Assembly (NCBI GenBank): GCA_964035575.1
Contig: OZ037850.1
Location: 496,001 to 560,000, forward strand
From: Rhynchopus sp. YZ270_cl-10
Lineage: Eukaryota; Euglenozoa; Diplonemea; Diplonemida; Diplonemidae
Direction of reading: 5' to 3'
DNA: 64,000 nt
In this document: positions 40,132 to 48,768 of the stretch, piece by piece
Numbering within the stretch: the first letter of the stretch is position 1
Layout: each line of letters starts with the position of its first letter
Made by a program: the position numbers and the translations under genes
The notes under the pieces: model-generated
The model's database searches: none
What the model saw: only the letters and a program-made list of their open reading frames with translations
What the model was told of the DNA's origin: nothing

Positions 40132-41420
40132 TGATAAAAGAGGTCCAGACAGCAGCCACGGTTTTTCTTCACAGGATCCAAGAATTAGGATTGTGGGAAA
40201 AAAGCTAGGTAAAGTGTTTTGGGGGATAAATTTTTGGATTTGTTTTTTTTTGCTCTTGTTAGTTTTTGTGAAGTGCACCTTTTTTTTTTTTGCGAGGGGA
40301 AAACTTATCAGGTAAGGCTTCCTTTTTTTGTTGCCACAGAAACTGAACACAAGTTTATAAACACAACACCCACTCTCCTAAGGCACGTTGTTGGTTGGAC
40401 AATGAGAGAAATTGCACACAGATACGCAGTTATTGCCACACACACACACACACACACACACGAACAGGGGATTACACCTTAACCACAATAAAACTTGAGA
40501 AAACCCGCGTGTCTTGTAAGACAGCACGTCCTCTGCCTAGATAAAGTAGAGGCAAGCGCTACATCCAGGCTAGGGCTAGAGGGGTGAAAAAGAAAAAAAG
40601 AGAGCCAGGGGAAAATATGTGCTATACGATTTTTTTTTGTAAACGTTTGTATTTTTGTTTCCCAGAACTGTGGCTAGACCTGAAGGGGCCAGAAGGGACG
40701 TCACACCTCCCACTCCATGCACAAATAATATCACACCTTGCCAACAAATTGCCCCCTTTTTTTGTGTCACACAACACACGTTCCACCCCTTGAGACTACC
40801 GTTCTTTTTCTTGCTTATATTAAAGTTATTCGACACACAGCCCATCTATAGCACACACTAGTATGACACAGCCAAGATGAATTGAACCTCACCTATTACC
40901 TTACCATAAGGGAAAATCATCTCCACACAACAAAAAGAGACAAGGAATTTTTTTTTTTTTTGCCACATTTTTCTCCACTCATACCCTCCCCAAACCTAGG
41001 ATGCATTCCCATCAAATGCCCATTCAACAAAAATACACTAAATAGCAAATTCTGTGTGTATCTTCCATTCACAGAAGAATAGCCTCCAAAGGGTGTACCA
41101 AATACCGTATTCGTACAAAATTATCAAAAGATCGAAATTCCAGAAAAAATCCTGAAAAGGTCAAACATCGATAATTTTGTACAAAATGCGGCAAATAGAC
41201 CTAGGAGTTGACGCGGGAAGCCGATAAGACTGCACAATGTGAACGCGGCAGCCCCTCTCCTCCTCCCAGTGTTGGGATATTTAGTACAGGATGTCTAAAA
41301 CAAAATGTATTAAACTGGATGAAACTATACTAAACTCTTGGGATTGCTGTACTAGACACAACATTGCCTTGCCCCCCCCCCCCCCCTCCTCCTCCTCCTC
41401 CTCCTCCTCCTCCTTCCCGA
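40132..41420. other. Intergenic, homopolymer- and microsatellite-rich
   Basis: No gene is supported. A CA microsatellite lies at about 40439-40461. A short palindromic element lies at 41103-41193 (GTACAAAATTATC at 41113 inverted at 41170). C15 and CTC repeats abut the end of the basic-protein gene. Confidence 0.55.
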
Positions 41421-42074
41421 TCAAGGCATTATCGCGTACGGCGGAGGGAGGAACAACACATCCAAAGCAGCTCTGGCTGAAGAGAGCACTTCACCCACAC
41501 CACCACCACCACCTCCTTCCTCCCCCTCCTCCTCCTCTTCCCCTTCAATCTCTGAGAACGCGGCTGTTGTCTCTTCCATGTCAATCATATTACCAGCAGT
41601 ATTTTTTATAGATGGTTCCGAAACCCATCTACCGTCTAGTAGAATGTATGTATCGCCTGATGAAGCCTCACTCTGTTGCTGCCACGAAACGGAGGGGGGA
41701 AACCCTGGTGCAACACTCTCCGACACCGAACGCAGCAACCTTTTCAATTTCTTGACCTTCTTCCTCTTCCTCTTCTTCCCCAGAACCAGACAGGGTCGTT
41801 TTATCCCTTTTGGCTTCTTGGCTTCTCTCCCCAAACGCACCTTCCCCAACCCAATAATACTCCTTAACAACGAATCCACCGGAAAATCCGCAAAACAGTC
41901 GAACGACGTTCCTACAGAGGCCTCGGGGGGGAGCAATGTTTTCCCCTTCCTCTTCTTCCCCTTTTTTCGTATTGACGTTCTTTGCGACTTTCGTCTTTTT
42001 ATTGGCCGCTGCAACACCTTATGTTGAGAAGAACCCATTCGCAGCCGGGACCCCATAGTAGATATTGCCGGCAT
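41421..42074 (-). CDS. Lys/Arg-rich protein with acidic C-terminus, unknown function
   Basis: 217 aa, no family recognised. Three basic clusters (RKKGKKRKGK at about 36-45, AKKPKGIKRP near 85, GKKRKRKKVKKLKR near 99) look like nuclear or nucleolar targeting signals. A Glu/Gly-rich stretch (EGEEEEEGEEGGGGGG) near residue 185 gives a strongly bipolar charge pattern, seen in RNA- or histone-binding proteins; that role is a guess. The ATG follows TTTATTGGGGAG and an A-run, so an acceptor is plausible. The 3' end overlaps CTC microsatellite DNA, and the frame there could be partly repeat-derived. It is kept as a gene because the basic part is long and GC-balanced. Confidence 0.55.
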   Translation of the reverse strand: MPAISTMGSRLRMGSSQHKVLQRPIKRRKSQRTSIRKKGKKRKGKTLLPPEASVGTSFDCFADFPVDSLLRSIIGLGKVRLGREAKKPKGIKRPCLVLGKKRKRKKVKKLKRLLRSVSESVAPGFPPSVSWQQQSEASSGDTYILLDGRWVSEPSIKNTAGNMIDMEETTAAFSEIEGEEEEEGEEGGGGGGVGEVLSSARAALDVLFLPPPYAIMP

Positions 42075-42430
42075 TTTTTTTTCTCCCCAATAAAGATATC
42101 AACAGAAATGAGAGATTTGGAGACAATAGCTAAAAAGGGGGAGAAAGGGGAGAGAGAGAAAGAGAGAGAGAGAGAGGGGTCTTCCGAAAGAGAAAGAAAC
42201 GTTATGAAAGGTTGGGGGTTTTTTTTTGAAACCCCGAAGAATTTGGGGTCGGCTGTGTAATGTGTGTACCAGAGAAATGTGTAAAGATTACACAAAAGAG
42301 GGGAGGGTTTGGCGAAACCACATTTCCACCTTTTCCTGATATTTTTTTTTTTGAGGGGAGAAGGAAGGATGAGGGAAGGAGGCCGACGGTTAGCGGATTG
42401 TTGGGTTTTTGATGATTCGCATTAATAAAA

Positions 42431-42530
42431 GAGAAGTTGAAAGTGCAAACGCCTCACCGTTCATAGGCAGACGCAGGGCATTGGTACTCCCGCGGGTTAT
42501 CGGACCCCAGAGAGCACTTCATTGACACGC
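42431..42530. repeat. Dispersed repeat family B, full length
   Basis: About 100 bp: GAAGTTGAAAGTGCAAACGC, GCAGACGCAGGGCA, CGCGGGTTATCGGACCCC and GAGAGCACTTCATTG in order. On the minus strand GGGGTCCGATAACCC resembles a tRNA B box. Confidence 0.75.
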
Positions 42531-43110
42531 ACACAATAAATACTTCAGAAATCCGTACGACAATTATCAAGAAGCTAATAAGACAACCCTGCTTAGTCAC
42601 CTTATAGAAAGCGACATCCGGGGGTGGAAAATGGTCGTCAGGACAGCCTAATGTGCTCATTCTCTGCATTCGCGCTTCACGCTTTCCCTTTCGGAGGGAA
42701 AGTAGGGTGAAGGAAAGGGAAATGGGGTTGGTGTTGGTCTTTGAGTATTTTGTTGTCTTTTGCACTGATTTGGAAAAATCATGTCTCAGTTTTGGTAGAT
42801 GAATGTAGGGAATGGGGGGAATAGCAAACGAGAGAGATGTGGTACAGAACAAAATACCTGTAGAACATCATTTGAGTGATTTAAAAAAAATGAGAAAAGT
42901 TGGATGAATCTAAGATTTTGCTCATAAAATAATTGACAGTGGGCTTTTTTTTTTGAATACAGACACGCATTAAAAAAAAATCTGAAATGACCCACAACGA
43001 CTCTTTTGTATCATCGGCAAGAAGGAATGACTCCTTTTCTACTCTCTCTCTCTCTCTTCCCTCTCTGCAACTTTGCAATCAAGCAACCGCATTTTTTCAC
43101 ACCAAAAAAA
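42531..43110. other. Intergenic left of the MULE-like element
   Basis: No gene is supported. A C1-like arm (GCTTAGTCACCTTAT) lies near 42589-42603. The remainder is low-complexity. Confidence 0.45.
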
Positions 43111-43991
43111 CAGGCCTTTTGCTAACTTTGGGATTTTCCCCCTGAATGGCATGATGGTCAAAAAAAAATAATTTCCTGGAAAAAAAGTACATTCCGAGCT
43201 TTCCCACCTGGTGAAAGCGGTCGTCGCGCGCTTCGCGCGCGCCTCCCTGCCAGCCACAGGGTGGAGAGGCGAAGGGTCAGCTTTGCGAGATAACAAAAAA
43301 ACGGAATCTAATCCTTTATTAACGGCGCTTGGTCTTGCGCCTTACGTACACTAACCGTACAAAATCAATACGTCTTCCAGAAGCAGGGGCTGTTGCAATG
43401 GTTGGGTCACTTTGAACTAAAAATGGTCAAATTTTTGCAGCTTGGGTCAAGTTTCATTTTTGACTGCAAAATGCAAGGGAATCCCCTTAGACATTGTAAA
43501 ATGGCACCGTAGGCAGGAAGAAAATGGCGTATAGCGCGAGCGAAGCGAGCGGAAATTTTTTTGAGGTATACCTCCGCGAGCGCAGCGAGCAGAAAAATTT
43601 TAAGGTGCCATCATGCCATCATGCCATCATGCCATCATGCCATCATGCCATCATGCCATCATGCCATCATGCCATCATGCCATCATGCCATCATGCCATC
43701 ATGCCATCATGCCATCATGCCATCATGCCATCATGCCATCATGCCATCATGCCATCATGCCATCATGCCATCATGCCATCATGCCATCATGCCATCATGC
43801 CATCATGCCATCATGCCATCATGCCATCATGCCATCATGCCATCATGCCATCTGGGGGGAAATCCCCAGGTGATGGATAGCGAAAGCCTTGCCCCACCAC
43901 CCCCCGTGGCATGATGGTGGCATGATGGAAAAAAAAAATAAAAAACGCCCAAAAACGTGGCATGATGGCATGATGGTTAGCAAAAGGCCTG
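43111..43991. mobile_element. MULE-like non-autonomous TIR element carrying an 8-bp satellite
   Basis: Perfect 16-bp inverted ends CAGGCCTTTTGCTAAC (43111-43126 and 43976-43991) are flanked on both sides by CCAAAAAAA (43102-43110 and 43992-44000), an apparent 9-bp target duplication as made by Mutator-type transposases. The interior holds a GC-rich palindromic core shared with the 16.4-kb element, GCGAGCGAAGCGAGCG-type hairpins and the GCCATCAT array. No transposase is encoded. Confidence 0.75.
43607..43852. repeat. 8-bp tandem array (GCCATCAT)n, about 30 copies
   Basis: About 246 bp of uninterrupted GCCATCAT. The inverted form GGCATGATGG appears singly or doubled at both ends of the host element (about 43146, 43909 and 43959). 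The array is open in three frames only because the unit lacks stops. Confidence 0.95.
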
Positions 43992-43993
43992 CC

Positions 43994-44025
<32 letters not shown>

Positions 44026-44059
44026 GAAAATGATTTTCTTCTTCTAAGCATCTCCCCTT

Positions 44060-44542
44060 TCACTCACTCTTCCCGCCTTTGGTATCCCCAACAAACTTCG
44101 TGACATCCGAGGTGACTAGGGAGAAATTGAACTCTGCCTTTTGGGGGATGAGGGGACGGGACACCCATCCGATCTCCTGCGCCTCCGTGAGGGGGTACGG
44201 ATATTTGTCTACGGGCGCCTTGCGGGCGTCGAGCAGGCTGTTGTGGATCTCTGTTGAGGACTGCAGAAGACGACTCTGTTCACCGGCATCTGTGATGTCT
44301 TTGTTCACCTCCTTCAATAGGGCGCCCGTCTCAACAGCCTTACCGTGCATCGCTACCTCCTTCCCAAGGAAGAACTGGTCCCGCTTCGCCACATTGTCAC
44401 ACATAGGTTTTGTCTTGTGCAAACGATAGGGGTTCATCGAAAACCGGTCCTTTGAGTTCATGTACTGCGACTCAGTCTTGACATGCTCCTTCCAGATCTG
44501 TTCCTTTGCAACTTCGCTGATCTTTGTGTTCTTCCAATTCAT
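44060..44542 (-). CDS. CFAP144/FAM183-like ciliary doublet protein
   Basis: 160 aa. It resembles CFAP144 (FAM183), a small microtubule-inner protein of ciliary doublets: a charged N-terminus, SKDRFSMNPYRLH (about 30-42), CDNVAKRDQF (about 48-57), and the C-terminal DKYPYPLTEAQEIGWVSRPL (about 113-132), which matches the family pattern of proline-rich KY..P.T..QE.GW..PL. No enzymatic motif. It supports a flagellated host. The sequence between the C/T tract (TTCTTTCCCCCCTTC) and the ATG contains no AG, so the acceptor must lie before that tract, or a downstream ATG is used; conserved-looking N-terminal residues favour the first ATG. Confidence 0.7.
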   Translation of the reverse strand: MNWKNTKISEVAKEQIWKEHVKTESQYMNSKDRFSMNPYRLHKTKPMCDNVAKRDQFFLGKEVAMHGKAVETGALLKEVNKDITDAGEQSRLLQSSTEIHNSLLDARKAPVDKYPYPLTEAQEIGWVSRPLIPQKAEFNFSLVTSDVTKFVGDTKGGKSE

Positions 44543-44544
44543 TT

Positions 44545-45581
44545 TGTAGAAGGGGGGAAAGAAAGAAAACTCCTGGATTATAAGGGTGGCATGAGGGAGA
44601 AAGTTACATTCACATATATATTTACTATTTATAACACAAACACGTAAGCACTAAAGGGAGAAAGTGCAAAAAAAAACACCCGCACATCAGGCGGAAGCAT
44701 GGCCCTGGTTCTCCGCGGGATATCGAGCTGCAAAGGCTTCCAAACACCATATCTCATCAACTGAGCTTGCAGGATAGATGACACATAAGTTCGTTTACAT
44801 ACACTTTGCATGGGGTGGGGGGTGGGAATAATATACTGGGGCGGGGTGGGGGGGTCAAGAGGATCTTGTTGCTGAATTTGTGCTGCATGTGGAGAAAAAT
44901 GGTTGAATCATTGTGCAGTTGCAGGTGACATAGTTTTGGAGAGGAGACAGTCCTCTTTTCCCTTAAAAAAATTGAGTGAAGTCGTCCACATTGACGCTAT
45001 TGATGGAACAATAAAACAAAAGTTCAGAAGAGGAATCTAAGCCTTTCTGCGCTCAGTACCTCAGTACCTTTAAAAAAAAAAATAAGGCTTTAATAAGCCT
45101 CATATCTGGGACCCAGGAATCGAGCTGGTGCAATATTGATGAGGTCCTAGGTAACGAATTTTAAAAGATAAAAAATAGAACAAAAAACCCATACACTTTC
45201 TACTCAAGAGAGCCGAATCGCATATGTGGTGGTACGTAGGGGCGCGTGGTCATTCTTTTTTGTGAAACTAAAAAAGAAAAAAAAAGGAATAGGAGTTGCG
45301 CAAAACGCCTCTGTGGACGCCCTATAAAGAAACAAAAAGGGGGGGAAAAGAAAAAAGAGAAAAAAATCCGCATTTGAATAGATGAATGCCTAAACGCCCC
45401 CAACCCAGAATATCATCGATAATGTTCAGATACCGCATAAGGCTTTACGAATACGTACTGATACACGAAGGATTTTTGGGATTTTTTCCTTTTTTTTGGG
45501 GGGTGTTTAGTAAAAAAAAAGAGAAATTGAAAACGTGAAAAATACTTTGGCGGATCATACTCGCGCTGGCTGCTGTGACGC
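44545..45581. other. Intergenic with family B remnants and a 17-codon ORF
   Basis: Family B-like DNA lies at about 44665-44755 (GGTTCTCCGCGGGATATCGA) and 45290-45325. The only coding hint is the mini-ORF at 45200-45253. Confidence 0.45.
45200..45253 (-). CDS. Mini-ORF with YVPPHMR motif
   Basis: MTTRPYVPPHMRFGSLE then TAG. YVPPHxR is a short motif found in DEAD-box helicases of the Ded1/DDX3 group and other RNA-binding proteins. It is preceded by a T-rich tract and TAG, so it could be a terminal exon or a micropeptide. Evidence is limited to the motif. Confidence 0.2.
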   Translation of the reverse strand: MTTRPYVPPHMRFGSLE

Positions 45582-46088
45582 CTAGAACGACGTGTAAGAT
45601 CCATCCCAAGCCGTCTTCAGGTAGATGAAGAAAGCAAAGATCTCAAGAAGCATCGCCACCACACCAAGGAAGACACCGTAGTTGATGTCCCCGTTATCCA
45701 TCAGGCTCGAACCGTAGTAGTCCGTTGTGATAGCCACAACAAGCAAAATCCAGAAGAGAGCCACAAACAGCGCCGCGACCAGATGCAGGTACTTCACAGC
45801 GACACCAATGGATTTCGGAAGAAGTGAGGCAAACTGAAGGAGATGGCAGATGATCACACCTCCAATAACAATGGCACTGAGAATGCCAAATGCCTGGGCT
45901 GCCTGGAACGAGTCTTCACGGTCGCCGCCTAGGTCCTTTGTCTTCGCGCCACCACTGCATTCGAACACACCACATCCTTCGCCACTCTTCTTAACGACAC
46001 TCTTGTCGTCTGCCATCACCACAATCAGAAGGACTAGGGCTAGTGCTGAAAACGCAATAACCAGCGCGCGGGCCAAAAGACTGTTCAT
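45582..46088 (-). CDS. Amastin-like four-TM membrane protein
   Basis: 168 aa from the ATG at 46088 (MNSLLARALVIAF). The open frame continues to 46178, but acceptors CTCTCCCTGATCCCCAG (ending near 46125) and ACACATTCAG favour the inner ATG. Four hydrophobic segments: about 4-25, 63-85, 100-125 and 138-160. The first extracellular loop has a close cysteine pair (GCGVFEC), as in amastin/claudin-like tetraspans. Amastins are surface proteins known in kinetoplastids; assignment here rests on topology and the cysteine pair, so a different tetraspan is possible. The tail KTAWDGSYTSF is cytosolic. Confidence 0.6.
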   Translation of the reverse strand: MNSLLARALVIAFSALALVLLIVVMADDKSVVKKSGEGCGVFECSGGAKTKDLGGDREDSFQAAQAFGILSAIVIGGVIICHLLQFASLLPKSIGVAVKYLHLVAALFVALFWILLVVAITTDYYGSSLMDNGDINYGVFLGVVAMLLEIFAFFIYLKTAWDGSYTSF

Positions 46089-46847
46089 TTTAAATTTATT
46101 GCTAATTCTGAATGTGTTGTGTTGTAGAGATGGCTGGGGATCAGGGAGAGACAGGGGGGTGTGAGAAATGTCGCACAAACATTTATTGACGTATTAGAAG
46201 AGGCAAAAGTACAGCACATACCTGTTTTGTTTCGAAAATGAGGAAAGGGGTAACGTGAGAATCCTTCGTGCAGGTACACAGGTGGAGGTGTGGGTACGCA
46301 TGCCGCGTGGGCGATACGTTTGGGAAACCTCACGGAATATGAGGCAGCATCCCTCGTCATCCCTGACCAGTCATGGTACAGGCTGGGGCAGAATGATGAG
46401 TGGATTTCCACGATTCATGACTAACGTCGCAAGGCAAGGAATATTTTAGACGAAATATTTGACATTAAATCATGTGTTGCCGTTTTTTTTTAAATAGGTC
46501 ATGTTGTAACACTGTTGTGAACAACGTTCCCACTTTTTTTTCTTCTTTTTTTAAATTATATCCGTTGTGTTGTCGTTGTTGGTGGACGTTGTTTACTTTT
46601 TGTTTATTTTTTGTATACTTTTTTTTAAAACGTCGCATTTGTGTTGACACTCAAGGTGCTACACTGCATTTTTTTTTAAAGTTAATCATGCCCCAAAAGG
46701 AGGGCAAAGGGAAGGGAGGGTTAGCGGGGGGGGAGGTGGGGGGGGACAATTTCCTCTCTCACTTTTTTTTCCCCCTATCACATCCCACAATGTGAAGAAC
46801 CATCTGAATGCTTCAGAAGCGAAAATGTAATAGTTTTTAAAAAAAAG

Positions 46848-46900
46848 GTGAAGTTGATAGTACAAACGCCTCTGGGACGCAGGCACTGACAATAAAGGAT
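46848..46900. repeat. Dispersed repeat family B, left part
   Basis: GAAGTTGATAGTACAAACGC, CTCTGGGACGCAGGCACTGA. Confidence 0.65.
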
Positions 46901-47014
46901 GGGCGGTTTCACGGCACTAAATACGTACACCAGACAAAGTCGGAGAGACTGAATCGCGTATGTGTAAAGATTTTTGGGGATTTTTGGGGATTTTTGGGGG
47001 GGTCTTTTTTTTTT

Positions 47015-47158
47015 CTTCCAGTTTGTTTGACGTTGTACTGGGGCTTCCTCGTCTTTCCAGGGTGGTCTGACATTGGTCTTTAACCTCTTCATCCAATCAA
47101 CTATTCCTTTGTGTGTCATAAAGACAACCATAAGTTGGTTTATGTACACAAAGTCAAG
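47015..47158 (-). CDS. Orphan exon-like segment
   Basis: Begins right after AGTGTCTCAG (AG at 47160-47159) and reads LDFVYINQLMVVFMTHKGIV, then DWMKRLKTNVRPPWKDEE and further charged residues, in good coding style to an A-run near 47015. No donor is visible at its end, and no upstream exon was found. It could be the last exon of a diverged gene. Confidence 0.35.
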
Positions 47159-48236
47159 CTGAGACACTGAAGACACTGAAAAACCCTTACCTAAGGTAAA
47201 AAAAAAGGGGGCGGGAGAAAGAAAAGGGGTGGGAGTAAAGCAAATAAAGAAAACGAAAAATTTGAAAGAAACACTTTGTTTTTTTTTTTGTTTGGTACGG
47301 AAACTAGTCGGTAAATACCAGTCCAAAATACGAAAGAAAAAAAAATTAAAATGGGCCTCATGGGCACAAGGAACAGCAAAAAACAAAATGTCGTAGGTTC
47401 GAAACTGGGGGGAGTATTAAAAGGGGTATTTAAAATAAAAAGCAAAGTGAACGGGGTGGAATCGAGAGGTGGAAGATGGATGTGGGGGGGGAGTATAAAC
47501 GTTGTGAAAGTGGAGGGGGCTTAACACAAAAAATGCCTATTTTTTACTTACTTTGCATTTTTTTTTTCCTCTTTGAATGGTACAACTGCCATTTTAAATT
47601 ATTTGCTGGTCCAAATTTCCAGTTATTTCAGAAAATATTTTTATGGACATTTTCGGCAAAAATTAATATTCTGTAAACAGAGGGGGGGGGGAAGAGGAAG
47701 GGGTAGTTATCTTTGTGTGTATTTTTTTTTCTTCTTCTTTTTTTTCAAATTTGAATTTTTTATACTTCACAATTATGCACATTACCGAGAACCCTTTATT
47801 GAAAAGCTTTGTTATTCGTATTTATTGTTATTTTTCTCTGTAAAATTTGGTGCGCTTTTTTGTTTTTTCGAAAACTTGGTTGTATTAGTGTAGACACCCA
47901 AGGATGAACTCCACAATAATTTTTTTTGTTTTGTTTTTTTTTTTTTGAAAATTTTGGTTTTTTAGTGGATACCCCGAAGCTTCTCTTCGATGTATCTCCT
48001 CTCCGCACAGTGAGCGGTATTTTTCGCTCTTTACCCACCATATGGCTTTGTGCCTTGCTATTGTACATTGCACCTTCCTCAACAGAGGTTGGTGCAGAAG
48101 GAAAAATAAAACTGTATGCCTGAAGCCTCACTTGAGAGACATTGCCACAAAAGAATTAAAAAAAAATTTTTAAAGATGAATGAATTTCACTGCGGCAGAT
48201 CCATGCAAAATAAAACATTCTGGGAGAATAATTCAT

Positions 48237-48271
48237 AAGATGAACCTAAGCCTCTCGTGTTTAGTCATCTT
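48237..48271. repeat. C1 hairpin element
   Basis: AAGATG/CATCTT outer and CTAAGC/GTTTAG inner arms with loop CTCTCGT. C2-like copies lie at about 48174 and 48297. Confidence 0.75.
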
Positions 48272-48768
48272 GTAAAAAAAAAATAGAAAACGTTGGTAAA
48301 GATGCAAAGCTCCTCCGTACACATCTTGAACAAAGAAACATACCCCATCGTTGACTGCTTCCATTTGCATTGAAAGCAAAGCAAAAATAAAGGTCATCAA
48401 ATCGTCACAACCTTGAAAAAAAAAAAAAACGTTGTTCCTTCCACAAAACCTTTTCGAAAAGAGGCATGTATCCCAAGAAAGTCAGGTGCGAGTTTTTTTG
48501 GGGGGGTCTGGGAAGGATAGGGGAGTACAGAGATCGTTCTTTTCCAAACGTAAATAAAAAACCTTCTGGTTTGTTGTTCTTGGTAGAGGGTACGATGTGT
48601 ACTCTTTCGTTACTTTTTTTTATTTTGGTTTTTCTTTTTTTTTTTTTTCGTTGTAGTGTTCATTTGCAGCTTCTTTAGTCGTTTCACCCATGCAACATCG
48701 CACTTCCCAATACCAGGAGCGTCATTGACCAAGACATTGCATAAAAACCCAAGGAAACCGTTCCTCCC

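Larger units (their letters stand above)
46179..48768. other. Intergenic with orphan exon-like pieces and C hairpins
   Basis: A family B copy lies at 46848-46900, a C1 hairpin at 48237-48271 with C2-like hairpins on each side, and an exon-like minus frame at 47015-47158. A second conserved-looking stretch at about 46224-46410 ends at a good GTATG donor but has no partner exon. No complete gene could be assembled. Confidence 0.45.

Noticed and set aside
43607-43852. Possible CRISPR array
   Set aside because: The repeats are 8 bp with no spacers, and the host is eukaryotic.
43524-43914. Three overlapping plus-strand frames of repeated MPSCHHAI-type peptide
   Set aside because: An 8-bp unit without stops stays open in several frames. 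This is satellite DNA inside a TIR element, not a gene.
46089-46178. N-terminal extension of the amastin-like protein
   Set aside because: Acceptor-like CCCCAG and TTCAG lie within it. The inner ATG starts directly with the first membrane segment.
47393-47406. GGTTCGAAACT, a tRNA T-arm-like string
   Set aside because: No acceptor stem, D-arm or anticodon arm could be placed around it.
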